64,000 nucleotides of DNA from NCBI RefSeq assembly GCF_003073045.1, contig NC_037597.1, positions 24,628,158 to 24,692,157 on the forward strand, read 5' to 3'. The translations under genes and the position numbers were made by a program. This stretch comes from Pomacea canaliculata (Eukaryota; Mollusca; Gastropoda; Architaenioglossa; Ampullariidae). Under the pieces are notes generated by a model. It worked only from the letters and a program-made list of their open reading frames with translations. It did not search any database and had not been told where the DNA came from. Shown piece by piece: positions 1 through 43,600 of the stretch; positions within the stretch are counted from its first letter, which is position 1, and every line of letters begins with the position of its first letter.

Positions 1-959
1 TGTTGAGCAGTGTGAACGAGCTGTGCCTGCTGCATCAGCTGAGTGCTGCACGAACGACGCATCTGTCGCCAATAACGGCCACGCTGCTTGTGTTAGTCAG
101 GAATTCCCCACTCGTCTGCATTCCTCTGTGCTAATTTGGCACCTCCGTCGCCCCACCATACAGGAAGGCTCACAGTCGTCTCCACCAAAGTCGGCACTGC
201 CGGACTGGCCTGGAAATTGTTTATCATTGCCCGATTTATCACTCTGATATCGCAAGCTGCCATAGGAATAATTGCTGCCTCAGCCCGGAGTGTCTGGATT
301 TCTTTATAAGATTGTTTTTGTGTTTTGCTTTGATATTGCTGTTTTTTTAACCTCCCTTCATTTGTGGTCTTTAATCTACATTGACTATAATTTCTCATTC
401 TCTCTCTCTTGCACAGTTTAGTGCCGCAATGGTAGGTGTTGTGGGTTGTGAGTTCAGGTCTCACATTAAGTATGCGACCCCGTGTATCTGCGTGTACACA
501 CACCCCATGTCACTAAAACTCAGCTTGTCACTACGGCAACCTGCAATCTGTATACAGGAAACACAAAATGCACCTCCCTCGTTGCCTCCGCCACCACCTG
601 CACTCTTAAATCACGAAAAAAATCCGTCCTCCTGACAGCACCAATAACCGAGGAAATCCAATTAAAGCTCAGCTAAACAGAACATGAGCTGTGTTTTTTG
701 TCTTAATGCCACCGCTGTGTTGCCAGCCTCGGCGATGTGCAGGTGAACAGGTTACTAGGTGATCTGCGTCCAGACCCACACGGTTGCCATGAGGCTGATG
801 GCCTTCTTCATCGTCCCCGTTAGCCTCATGGACGTCACGTGATCCCCTTCTTCATCGGCAACCGGCAACAGATATTCTCCGTCTAAAACCATCAACAGCT
901 GGCGGCCGAGACCTTGAATATGTTAATTGCTGTGAGCGATGGACATAAGTACTTTGCTA

Positions 960-1132
960 TTCCACCTAATTCCATCAGTGCTAACATACTGGGTAAACCG
1001 TCTGACTTCAATTCCATCTGTGCTATACGATGCTAACATGTTAGGGACAATGTCTGACTTTAATTCTATCAGTGCTAACCTGCTGGCACACATGCTAGGA
1101 AAAACATCTGACTTTAATTCTATCAGTGCTGA
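960..1132. repeat. Degenerate tandem repeat, about four units of roughly 40-57 bp
   Basis: The phrase 'tctgacttTaattctatcag' recurs at about 1000, 1051 and 1109, with a shorter related unit at about 965. Each is followed by 'tgctaac' and a variable spacer containing 'catgctagg' or 'catgttagg'. This is a small decayed minisatellite. Confidence 0.7.
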
Positions 1133-3261
1133 TGAGTGGACTAAAATGTTGAACTGTTTTTGTTTGTTGGTTTTTGTTTTTGTTTTTGGTTTGGATTTTT
1201 TTTTCATTCTTTCCTACTTCCTTTAGTGATTTGCGTTTTTATTCTTATTTTTCTTTCATTTGATATTTTCTTTTATTTGTTTTTTTCACTTTCGTTATAT
1301 ATTTTTGTTTATCTTTCTAATGTATTCTTATTAATTTAGAACTGTTGCTAGTGACGACTCTTGACATTAATCTTGAGTCATTTTTCTTTCCACACTGACT
1401 TAGCCGGAGAAGAAACATAAGCTAAATAACATCTGGAGCAATCAGTTACAAAGCAAGCTACTTCAGGTTCTAATGTTTTTGTGACGCACGTTCCCTGACG
1501 AACAATAGCAGTTAGTGTTTCCCCCTGCCCATGCAATTCCTCCCCGTCCTCACGCACTCTGGAAACAAATCATTCTGGGCTTTGTTCTGTCGATTTTCTG
1601 CCTAGGTGTGTTTTGCTTTTTGGTGTGGTTTTTTTTTTAGGGACAACTTGCTGCGTATACACGTTTGACTTTCTCACTTCCTCCCTATCATTCTCTGCAA
1701 AGTGGCTGAACAAAATTATGTAATTACCTATCCTATTGTTAAAGTTTTATCATAAGACTCAAAACTTTTCTGTTTCCCAATGTGCGTGATGTGATGGCCT
1801 GGTGCCATGGTGCTTCGCACTCTTCAAGTGTCTGTTTTTCCTGTGAGTTTTAACACTTACCGATGGAAGCAATATTAACTTTTGACTTTTCTTCTTGTCA
1901 TTGAATATCTAGTCTTTGAAATCATATTTTTAGCCGTCAATCTTGGTAGCTGCACTTCTTTTCCCGCCTTCCCCTTGCAGAAATATTCCCTCAAGTTTAT
2001 TAGTTTACAAATTATCACTGCTGTCCAGCACTCAAATCAAACTTCTTTTGCTGGCGGGAAAGAATACTTCGACTTGGGGAGTAGGGGGGATACACACACG
2101 GTTCCAATTACCTAAATAGCCAAGCTTCGTTAATTGCTTCAATCTGGCCTGGTCACGTTCTCTCACCTCTCTCTTCCCAGTCACAACCATTCTTTTCTGC
2201 TAGACGGTGAAAGTTTGGCTTTTAAAAACAGTGGTAGGTATCTCCCGACAAGGGACCATTTCTGACTAGTTTTCAATTGTGCCACAGGAAAGGAATAGCG
2301 TCAACACATTTTACACAAGAAACACTAAACAACTCTTAGTTTTTGTAAGACCACAATTTATAAGGATCCATTCACTAAAAATAAACACTTATGTTAGTCG
2401 CTCAGATATCTACAAACCTAAAAGCACCGAACGCACCCTGCAGACGGGTAAATTGCAGATGAAGAAGGAAACAAAAAAAGAACAATTACAATAAACATAA
2501 AGTCAATGTCATGCATCTCTGTCTCAACAAATTATTTCTGATGTTTGCCGACTGCCTTTCCAATCTAACCCCACCCCACCGACGCCTCTCCAGGTTAGGG
2601 CCGGCGATACCCGTCACGTGCCCGTAGCGACAACGTGCTTTCAGACAGCATCACGCATGCAGTTGCGCGCGCACACCCACAAACCTCCGTGTTCTCCCCT
2701 CCCTGTTCTTATCGACATCCGAGCAGAGTCATGCGATGAACACTCGAGTCCTGGTTACCCTGCCTTTCTGTTTCATCACACCCTCGTGGGTGTGTGCCTG
2801 ATTTCTGTTTCGGTATCCCTCCCTGATGGAGGCGATGGTGTGGTCAGTCACTGGAGCAGAGTAGCAGGATACGGCGCTCGGGGATGGTAAACGCGAATTT
2901 TGTACATTTTCCCCATGAGGTTCACACAAAATTGTTGCCATAATAATAATAATAAAAAAACTGCACAGATCCGTTTAAAGGCTAGCCTGATCGCAAAATT
3001 CGTTTTAAATGAGCGGCTCACTTAAGAAACCAATTATCAAAATCTGAGCGTTCCGTAGGCAAAGTAAAATAATTAGGTGTTTCTCTTACAGTGTATAGTG
3101 ATGTTTGTAGGCATATTCTCGAAGTGTGGTATTCATCCAGATTTGGGAAACTAGTACAGGTCTATTATTTGGAGAAATAACATTATAGTGGCCTTCACCC
3201 TACTATACTTTGTTATACAAACCTCATGTAATATTCAACGAAGGCCCTTAAGAGAGGAAGG

Positions 3262-3424
3262 GGGAGGGATTGGTGTTTTTAGCAGGAGTCAGTAACGGGA
3301 AGGCAGCCAGCCTTGTAAATAAATGCCACATGCAGAGAAAGAACACCATGCGGGAGACGAGAGCTGAACCCAGGACAGCCAGCCCTCACTGTGTTGGCGA
3401 CATGCACTAGCCGGACCGCCTGGA
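3262..3424 (-). mobile_element. tRNA-derived SINE copy
   Basis: On the minus strand it reads as a tRNA-like head with a B-box-like GGGTTCAGCTCTCG and a middle with 'tctgcatgtggc' and 'ttacaaggctggctgcct'. It ends with 'aaacaccaat'. It matches the copies at 26.1 kb, 50.5 kb and 60.9 kb. It is diverged, with no clean target duplication. Confidence 0.65.
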
Positions 3425-4404
3425 GTGGCAAGAGAAAGAAACAATGACACTCATTACACGAAAGCCTGTATTACTCTGTGTGTAGTCCAGAAGTGGAGAC
3501 AGGATTAAATCTGGCGACACGGAAGCTGCACTTAGGAGGAGAGCCATCAGGTTCTGCTGTAAGAGGCTTAAGAGTTCCTCACCAACTTCACAAATTTTAA
3601 ACTCAAGTGGATCTGATTTGTGACTCATTTTCATCTGTTTGCTGTTCACCCCTCGAGATGCCCCTTTCAAGACAAGGAGCTAAGTCAACAGGAAACTTTC
3701 ACTTCCTAAATAATTTCCTTTTGTTGAATTAACATTGTTATAAACGTATTTGTATTATAGGTATTCCCACTCTCCCCTCTGGATCATACCGCTAGTTGTT
3801 TTGCACGCCCTTCTTTTGGCAATATCATGTTACTCTCTCAGCTATTACTTTTTTTTCATCATCATCATCATCAAGTCAAGAATTGAGTCTGCACGGTGGT
3901 GTCTTTGTTTTTGTGAACCTTGATTCCCCCCGTGTTCAGCATCACATGGTCCAACTGGCGTCTGGCCACACGTTCCATGATCGCGACAATCGATAACGCC
4001 GACCAGACGACAGCAGACAGGCGGACGGCAGACTAGCAGATGGCGGTGATGCCAGAATGGCGAACCACGCGCCACCACGGTCCGTGTCAGGTTTCCAGAG
4101 CAGCAAGCAGACGAGGAACATCCATCCTTCCAGTCACTGGCTCCTCCCGCTGACGGCGTTGTCAATCCCTCGGATAGGAACACTTTTGGCCTTTTTCTTC
4201 GTTTTAATGGAGTAGAAAGATAGAGGGGGAGGAGGAGATGTTACCTGACTCTAGTCGCCCTGAGATCATCGACCAACGAAAATCGAGACATCAAAATCCC
4301 ACTTTTCGCCAAAGGTTCCATGTAAGAGTAAGAGTGGTGCTGGCGGGGTTAAAAGGAAGTATATTAAGCAGGGCGAGATCGAACTCACTGGTTTGAAAGG
4401 GTCA

Positions 4405-4530
4405 CCTGGCAGTGCAGTGGTAAAAACATTTGCGAGGGAGGCCCTGGGTTCAGATCTCGTCTCGGGACACTCTGTTTAGTTTATTTCTTGTTGCTCCTCT
4501 GAGAAGCATAAGGCCGCAACAACACTCCGC
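4405..4530 (+). mobile_element. SINE-like tRNA-derived head, decayed
   Basis: Contains 'cagtgcagtggtaaaaaca' (A-box-like) and 'gggttcagatctcgtctcgg' (B-box-like), then 'gacactctgttt'. The same order is seen in the 26.1 kb SINE. The body beyond the head is not clearly alignable. Confidence 0.45.
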
Positions 4531-5182
4531 CAACGGACCCGGTTTTTGGCAGCCCCCTTCAGTTGGGCCGGGACACTCTGTATGTGACACCTATTTGAAC
4601 GGCTGGACGTCATCCCCCTCATTCACCTCTTCCATCTCCCCTCATAGTGTGAAATCACCTCTAGGTGAAAGCACTTTCCCGTCAAAATAACCAACCAATC
4701 AGCCAGCCAGTTTCAACTTCGCACGGAGTACATAATTTCCTAAAGAGCAACAGCAGCGAACATTCTACTCCCCTCGTCGTCGTTATTAGCTCAAAGTTCT
4801 ACAGCTGTGGTCGGTGTGACGTCATCGACGACCCAGCTGCATTATCTGACGTTACCCTAAGTGTTGAATCGTGTACAACCACAACAATAAAACGCCAGAT
4901 AACTTCGTTTGAGATGTGGGGAAATCTGCGTACAAAATGTCTCGTGAGCGCTCGTGCACTTCGACTGGACATGCACGCGCACACACGTTAGTCCTTCCAG
5001 GAAAGTTCGGCGCGATGTAAGTGCCCAAGTTGCTACTAGCCAATCACGACTGTCTTCTACAAGACAGCAGTAGGCGGTGGAAACGATGACAGTCGACAGA
5101 CGACATGGACGCCCACCGTCGCTCGATAGCTTAATACACTCCGACTGGCTAGCCCGACGCTACTCCATCCTCCCACGACTTC

Positions 5183-5220
5183 ATGCGCGTGCGCGCACAC
5201 ACACACACACGCGCGCGCGC
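5183..5220. repeat. Alternating purine-pyrimidine CG/CA tract
   Basis: A continuous GC/GT/CA/CG alternating run of about 38 bp, with (CA)n flanked by (CG)n on both sides. Such tracts are known to favour Z-DNA. No gene role is evident. Confidence 0.8.
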
Positions 5221-6514
5221 TTGGGGTCAGTAAGCCGGTGGATCGTCTTGTGGATTTTCTCATTACGCTCCAATCAATGACGCTCTCGCCTCATTCGACG
5301 CAGTGATCTGTGGGACCATACAGCCTCCAGGCTCGCTCTGTGTGAGTGTGTGTGTCCCTCCCATGGTACAGCGCGATCGGTTAGCAAGCAACGCGACAAC
5401 AAGACGCCAGCTCACAGCTGCAGCTGCAGACTATGACAAGGATTTGCCATCAGTGAGCGGGGTAGTCACCTTGGTGCCGAGGACTACGACAAGCACTGGC
5501 CACAGATGTGACAAAAAGTCTGAAGCGACCTTCAGGCTGAACCCCTCGTCGCCACCGACAGCTACAACTCATCGAACTGTTTCCCATCCCTGACATCTTT
5601 ATCCACACTGCTGTTGTAATTATCGGAAACAGTGTGTTGTTCCTCCCGCATTGAATTTCGCCCACTATTTTTTCCTGGGAGGTTCAAGAAAAAGTTCCAA
5701 ATCATCCAAACAGGAGCCGAGTGCCAGCGAGGCCAAAACAGGTCTTCGAGCACATCAGCACGAGTTGTCTGCTCTTGGGATAAAGAAGTTATTTTGTATG
5801 CGCTTGTGCAATGTATCTAAATAGCATAGGAACAATTTTTAAAAAAAAACGCTTTTAAATTTGCTTCTTAAGAACAGTTATATACATTTTAGAAACGTTC
5901 TGTGCAACCACTGACTAAAGTAGCCATTGGCTGTGAAGTAGAGCGAAAGCAGGGCCATGTGATGAGATATAGGAGGGCACGCACACACACGAGAGACAAA
6001 GACGGGAACCGGAATATCAGATGGTCACCTCTGACCGACCCATTATCTTTCTCTCTTAGCCCGTTCCCAGTGCGATACCATAATCATACCATAACGATTA
6101 AACAGGTGGCTCAAAGCTTTAAAGGTTTATTAGAGTGTAAGGATATGTCCCCCAACTGACTGGTCTGAGCTATGTAAATTAATGTACCTTTTCCCCCAGT
6201 CTGAATGAGAGTTGGAGAGGGAGGGACATTTCAGTTCTCGATGTCCAGGACTGGTTAGCAAACTCAAAACCAAATTCGAAAAAGAAGAGGTCTAGTGTTT
6301 TGGACGGCGGATCTAATGTACTAATGTCCGCTATCACATCGGATACAATCGTGAAAAGCATTTTGCCCTGATAATGATAAGACTTCAGAGAGATGGTGAA
6401 AACATTTGCAAGTCTATCGCACAAAAAAATAATTTATTTAATCGTTCGTCTATGTTCGTCTACTGCTCCGATTACTGGTCTATTGAGAATCACAAAATCC
6501 ATATTTCAACCTTA

Positions 6515-36438
<29,924 letters not shown>

Positions 36439-37293
36439 GTTTAATCAATAATTCCTCCGACCTTAGTCGATTGTATCTTTCCAGCTTTTTTATTGGTAAG
36501 GTGGGTAGTTTTATTTTAAAACCATTTATCGCTGGTAATTGCAGGCACTCAACCCATTGTTTGATGCACACGATTCTGCAATAGGTTCACGATCGTCGTT
36601 AACTGTGCTGTTGTGTGCTGGAGGAGTCTGCTGCTGCTGCTGCAGTTGTCACAGTACTATTCCTCCTTCAAGAATCCCTTTGAGTCATAATCTGTGCTGT
36701 ACCCGATGCTCATAAAGACACTCGAAAAAAAATCACCCACTTACCTTGGATTGATAAGGCTGTCCTCCATTGACCTGTATCCATCTTTAAATTATTTGTA
36801 TCCAAAACTGTCACTGACTTGTGTACACGAGATTGGCGTGTGCAGTGCTAGTTCCCATCGACACTGCCGGCTCGACTGACTGACTCATGCCTGCCGCTTC
36901 TTTCACACCGCTCGTGAGGACTGAGCCAAATTTAACTCACCCGCCATTTCCGGCTTCTTTAGCGACTTACCGCTTACAGCACTTTTTACACTATTTTATG
37001 CAAAATTTCCTTAATTCATACACATTATTTTGCAAGAACAGACAATAAATCGTGGACACGATAAAGGCTTTTGTTTTTTTCTCGATCGTCAATTCTTGCT
37101 GGCTCGTGTCACAGAGGTAAAGTTTCCATATCCTGCTGTAGTGGAAACGCAGGTTTTTATCTCTGTTGCACACCTTTTGTCTCTACGCATGCGCAGGAGT
37201 TATGTGCGCTGCTTCCGGAGCAGGGAAGTTGCAAATGATTTGACTCAAATGATCTTATATTTTTAATATTTTTGTTGTCTTTGCCTTCGTATC
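36439..37293. promoter_or_regulatory. Divergent promoter region between myosin and ZNF318
   Basis: An 855-bp gap lies between the myosin start codon (minus) and the ZNF318 start codon (plus). An NRF1-type palindromic site, ACGCATGCGCA, lies at 37185-37195 and an ETS-type CTTCCGG at 37212-37218, about 80-110 bp before the ZNF318 ATG. No TATA box is obvious in a convincing place. A short CTG run occurs near 36.63 kb. Sharing of the promoter by both genes is inferred from geometry only. Confidence 0.55.
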
Positions 37294-37635
37294 ATGGTGT
37301 TTCGTGGGAGAGATAGTTCTCGGGCAAGAGGACGCAGTCGTCCTTTCCGTTTCAGGGGCCGTGGTGCTAGGCGACCTTATGGCCGTGGGTCTAGTCGCGG
37401 TGGTCATGACGGGAAACGCGAAGAAGGCCTACGGATCACACTTCGAAATGTTGATGCCGCCTCATATAATCGGCGTGACAAGTCATGGTCAGACGATCGC
37501 GAGTCGGATAGGTTTGAAAAATACGGTGAAGATTATGATGATTACGATAACTATGATAAAGAGAAACGTGATCGAAGGACACCGTCAAGAGAATCAAGAA
37601 ATTCGCCACCTCGAAAACGACAACACATTGAATCA
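37294..37635 (+). CDS. ZNF318: ZNF318 exon 1
   Basis: Encodes 114 residues: MVFRGRDSSRARGRSRPFRF, an RG/RS-rich segment, then an Asp/Tyr/Lys-rich segment ending RKRQHIES. Donor TCA|GTAATG, phase 0. The preceding bases (gtatcATGg) are acceptable for initiation. Confidence 0.88.
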
Positions 37636-40600
37636 GTAATGACTGCTTTGTTGATTTTGTTATGTTACTATTTTTGGTGAATCTACTTATTTAAACATTT
37701 CTGGTTTTTTTGTAAATGAAAAGTTAGCCAAGGACCAGCTATATCACGGATGTAATCTAATAAATCCTCATGTGTTCTAAAGTCCTGTAAATTACATTTA
37801 GCTTAATAACTAAAACCATATTCTGTTGTGGTATCCAGGTGTTATGAAAAATGTTTGAATAAAGTAAACAAAAAAAAATTAATACATCGCAGACTTCAGT
37901 TTTCATGTACCTGTTACAATACTATACATTTATTTTGTAGGACATTGACATAATTGAAAACTAAACAGTGAACGAAGCCCAATTAAAATAAAAGAGTAGT
38001 TTGTCAGTAAAGGAAAATTTGGAAGAAACATTTGCTTTGTTTGTTATTTTTTTAATGTGAAAAAGCAGCTGTAGCGAGAGTAGGAAATAATTTCTTAGTG
38101 TGATTATTACAATCAGGGTTATTTTACACTTTGTTACCAACAATTTTCGATTCCCATGTTATTGAAATCTTACTTCAATGCAGGATCTTCTGGAAGATGA
38201 GTCCCTGAGAATTACAGTTGGTAATGACCTGTACAAGAAAGAAGGTCGCTCCCCATCAACAGAAAAGCAAGGGGATAGACCACAGTATGCAGAAGGAGAG
38301 GTATGGGAAGGAAGAGGTGATAGGGAAGAAGACAGACAGGCTAGACGTGACCAGTCGAATGAAAGAAGATATGGTAAAAACTATGATGGATTTGGAAAGA
38401 GAACTGACTTTGATAATCCTAGTGGTAGCAAGCCTTATTATCATAACAGGAATCCTGAGGAGGGTTCAAGAGGAAGAGGTAGACCTTACTCTCAAAGAGG
38501 TTTTGAACGTGGTCGAGGGCGTGGAAGAGGTGGTGATGGCAGTGGATTCAGAGATAGAAGAAATTATTCCACTTTTGAAAGACCCCAAACTCGATCTGAA
38601 AGATATAGTCGAAGTCCAAGCCATGAAAGGAGAAGAAGCAGAAGTTACAGCCGGGAGAGACACAGTGGCAGCATGAGCTACCGCAGGCCACGGAGCCGTA
38701 GTTACAGCAGGGAGAGGAGAAACTACAGTCATGGGAGACGAGTTATAGTCATGGCCGACGAAGTAGTAGTAGGGATTGGCGAAGCAGCAGTCGAGGGAGA
38801 AGTCATGGTCGAACAAGGAGTCACAGCAGGGAAAGAAGTTACAGCGCTGGAAGTCGATCCCCACGCAGGAGTAGCGTTGGAAGGTCTCGCAGCCTCCCAC
38901 GAAGCTATAGCCCAGGAAGAAGGACATCGCGCAGCCACAGCAGAGGAAGGAGTGTGAGTTTACGGAGGAGTCATAGCAGGAGTAGAGGCTACAGTCGCAG
39001 TCCTAGAAGCTATAGCAGAAGCAGCAGCCAAAGTGGTGGGAGGGGACACTCACGTAGTCGAAGTGGAAGCATTGTAAGAAGATATCATCGAAGTCCAATA
39101 AGACGGGGGTCTAGAGACAGTGCAACAGGTAGGCGAGACAGTGTTGATCGCCGTAGCATTGGTCGAAGCCGAAGCAGCAGCTCCTCAAGCAGCTCTGGCT
39201 CTAGCAAAGGCCGTGACATTACAGGGGGCATGTCAGAAAAAGAGTATGAAGAAGAAATGTTCCGCCGTTTAAAATCAGAACTGACGTCCAACTACAGCAA
39301 TCCAAGTGAAAGAGAAGAGCGCATTGCAAAGCACATAAGGGAAATGGCCAAAATATCTCCTGTGCTTTTCAGGAATTTTATGTCTAAAAATGCTGGTAAC
39401 CTTGCTGCACTAACATTACCGCAAGAACAAGAGGAAGAGAAACCTGTAGATGCTGACACAGGTGCAAATGAGTCCCCTGTATCAGATCCATCACAGGCCA
39501 AACCACTTCGCTCCATTTTGAAAAGAAAAGAGGGCTCTTTGTCACCATCAAGAACCATGGAGACGGAACATTTGGGAGAACAACCCATGTCAAACATAGA
39601 AAAAGTCATCCACTCCCTACGCAAAGGATCTGGAGCTTTGGAAAAAGAAGCTGCATCCTCAGGACCACATCAGACTGTTGCTTTGAAACATCTTTCATCC
39701 TACATGGACATTGAAGATGAGGAGGAGTTTCTTTATGGGGAAGAGAAATTGAAGAAAGAAAATCCAGGTCCAGCCATGCCCTTTTGGTCAGCCCACAGGT
39801 TTGAAGAAGACGCATCTAAAACTGATCTCGACTTACTAGAGGAACATCCTAGGGCTGAATCAGAACAAGAAGCATCAAAAACATCGTCAAAAGCATACGA
39901 AAGCATCACCAGCAAAAAGCAGAAGATGTGAAAAGACTCTCCGTGTTTGATGACCTAGAAGACAAAGAAAAGATTTATGAACAGTGGCGAGCGACTGTGC
40001 TTCAGAAAGGAAAAAAGGATGGTAAGGATGACAAAAAGCAAGGCGCTGAAAGCAACGTTCAGGACCAGGCAGAAGCATCGGATCTCAGCTCCACAGTGAA
40101 AAACATTCTGGAGTCCATTGGCTTCAATTTTGATCTTTCTCGTCGCATGCAAGAGCTTGCACGACAGAAGAAGGAACAGGAGCAAGCTGACCCGTCTCTC
40201 GCCATCAACCAGACGGCTTCTTTCCTAGGTAGTACAGACCTGGCAAGCAGCTTCAAAGCAAATATTTTTCAGCAGGAGACAAAGAGCAAAGCAAATGTAA
40301 AAGCCGATGTTGCCAGCCTGGTGGAGGAGGTGAGGCAGGCAACCAGACTGGCTCAAGAGAAGGCAAAAAAGGCAAAAGAACAAGAAGAGAGACACATGAA
40401 CACCAGAGGAAGAGACAGAGAACGTTCAAGAGATAGCCTTCCAGAAGCAGAGCTTCAAAAAGAAATACCTCAAAAAGAAACAACAGTGAAGAGAGAGCCT
40501 GAACTTGGAGAAAGCCAAGAGAAATACATGCCGTCACCTGCAGTCTATCCTTATAACACATTTGGTGTTTCTTCATATGAGACTTACCTGCCTTCACAAC

Positions 40601-43600
40601 AGTATAGCCAATATCATGGTTATGGCAGTTACAGCTACTTCCCACCACCAGAAGAGGAATATGTACCAGACTACGAAGATCCCCATCAGCCCAAACCAGT
40701 AAGAACTTCCAACCTGATCTCACTTGCTGGTGATGTCACCCAGTCTGAAGCCAAGACCAGACAGGATGAGTTTGGTTTGAGACCAAATGACCAAGTTGAA
40801 GCTCAGCCTAAAGATTCAAGTAAGCTAGAAAAGAAGCAGGGAGATGTGGGGCTCAAAAAGCCAATGGAACGTATTTTCATCATGAAGAAGCAAGGAGAGG
40901 GTGACAAAGGAGAATTTTTTGGTGAAGAGACGGGTTTTTCTCGCCGCATAGTCTTGCCTCCAAAGGATAAGCTGAAGCCACCAGGAAAGCAAATGCTTGG
41001 GTCTGACAGTCCTAAAGAAGCTGCAAAGAGGACAGAATCTTTGCCATCATCAGCCTCTGACAGCAGTAGTTACCGTGACACAAAAAGAAGAGGTTCATCT
41101 CCTGACCCATCTTTAAGGCACCCCAAACAGTCCAGACTCTCTTCACCAGAATATGAGAAAAAAGATTCAAAGAAGGAATCAGAAGCATTTAAATCATCAG
41201 TGGGGTCACAGATAGGGGCAAAAGATAGTAATATTGACAGCGAAACACCAGGACCACAGAGGAAAGCTGTCATTAGTGTTGCAAAAGACAAGGCACGTGT
41301 GCTAATGCAGGAAGAAGAGCGCAGGCGCAAGGTGGCTGTCTTGCAGCGAGAGTTGTGTGTCCTGAAACAACAGCACAATGATCTTCTGCGAAAACGACGG
41401 CGCCAGACAGATGGGCACAAAGATCCACTGCTTGCAGAAAATCTGAAGCTACAGGAAGAAATAAACAGCCAGATTTACGCACTTGAAAGAGGCAGAGATG
41501 TTGCCTCTAGCTGCAAATCTCCCTCTCACCAGATAGAGTCGCTGGCCAAAAATGATGACTACTTTTCTGCTGGCCTTTCTGAGGGGTCAGAAAAAAGAAG
41601 GAGCACATTTTGGTATGTACATTGATACCACTTTTACATACAATTACAGAAAGAAATTGTTAAATTTTATTTTTTTTTAAAAACTTGTTTGTCTTAATTT
41701 TTTTTGGGGGGTGGGGGGAATCTTTGGGGTTCAATGGTGGTTGCTTCATTTGGTGTGTAGGACATCAACTACTGCATGTTATACAGCAGATTGTGTTTGT
41801 CACTTTTATTTTGTGTGTATGCATACATAGTTTTGTCTATTCAGTTTTTTAAAACTTGTGTTTTTAAATGCGATTGTTAAACCCCAGGAATGTTTCCAGG
41901 CTGCGTCTCCTGTCTGGGTGTTTAAGTAGATCTAGGGACATGTTTCTGATGATGGTTCTGATTGCAGGAAGTAAAGCTTAAGCAAAAACAAGCGACGAAA
42001 GAAGTTCCTAAAATTCGTTATGAGTACTTTGATCCAGGAAGCCACTGGTGTCGTCTTTGCAATGTCATCTGTGGTCACATGTTTGACTTTTTCAAACACC
42101 TTGAATCCAAAAAACACCAGCAGGTAAGATTGTTTTCTTTGCTATACTCTTTCTTTAAGCTTTTGAAGTCTTCAGCAACCAGATAACACATTAAATGCAT
42201 GATAAATCCAACCCTAGAACTAATACATTATAGCAAAATTAACAGCTTTTTTTTCCCTCTTCAGAGATTGGATCCCTTTGAGCGACCTTGGTTGATTGAG
42301 GCCCTGCAGAAGTCGGAAGGCAAAGTGAAAGAAGGACCTGTTCAAGCCCACGCTATTAAAGGTCATACATCCATATGCTTCGTTCACAGTCAGAATAAAC
42401 TCCTGAGTTTGGGGCACAATGATTTGATAGCTGTTTCATCCTATGTTTTATAAGCAAATTGAAATTGCAGCACTGATAAAAGTCAGGGTTGGTTTGTACA
42501 TTGATGCAGAACATGTACCAGGCATAGTGGGACAGAAGCTTGCCAGCCTTGGATGGGTGCTAAAATGCCAAAATAAAATCCAGACAGTACAGAATCATGG
42601 TTTGTAAAAATTTCCAGTGATTTGTACTGGCTTTAATGCAAAATAGGTTTGTTCATAAATTCTTTGTGCATATTTAATGTTGCATTGCCACATGTATTTA
42701 AACATGTGATGCTGAATATAGAACAATAAATGCACCAAATTCTGTATTCATCTACCCTCGCATCCACCCATAACATCCTTGTTTGTTCAGGTGAGAAAAA
42801 TGCAGTTTTAGTTTCCACCTGCTTATATTTATTCATCATACAGCATCTATGAATGAGCCTATTCAAAAGCACAGCACGATATAATGTTCTGCATCAATTT
42901 TGTTATGGAAGTATCACTTCCATAAACATATCATCACACTTGTGCCACCTCTGCTTGTAAGACCTAGTGACACCAAAAAAATAATGATCCCATTTGTTTA
43001 TGCAACCTGCATTTGGAGCTTATCACAAGCCCATGTCCTTGTCATTTGACGCCGTCTTAAAGTTTTACCACTGGTGACGCAAGGAAAATGCCTCCTTGGG
43101 AAGGTTTTTGACTTGAACAATTTTGAATTGCAAAGTATAAATGGATCAGTCTGATCATGTTGGCTGGTCGGCTTACATATGCCTACATTATCCTCCACAA
43201 GAGGAGGTTAAGATTTTTGCATCTGTTGATGGAAGCCCAAAGGGTGAAATTTGGCAATGGTATGTGTTAACTGTAGAACATTTTTCATTCCTTTTTTTTT
43301 TTTTTCCAAGAACTAATGTCTTTGTTCTCATTAGTGTAGGGAGATGTTTATGCCTGTGACCCCGTCTCACTAATTGGTGCTTAAGTAGCAAATGTCAAAT
43401 TATAAACATTTATATCAAAATGCAAGCTTTTGTGATGTATAGAATGAACATTTGTAGATCATACTCAGTCTGCAACAATTAGTCACATTGCAAGAAAGTA
43501 GCTGTTCCCAGCTATTCGAGAGCAATGGTTTTCGTCAGAAGGGTCATACTCAGAAGCAGTTTAAACGTTTTATTTTTCCCTTGAAATCTATCTAAATATT

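Noticed and set aside
429-500. SINE head ('gagttcaggtctcac')
   Set aside because: A similar phrase recurs at 13.43 kb, but the shared segment is only about 25-30 bp, too short to call.
39906-39935. Programmed ribosomal frameshift in ZNF318
   Set aside because: There is an A-run but no conserved slippery-site architecture, and five separate frameshifts in one gene plus one in NAA30 are far more easily explained by base-calling errors.
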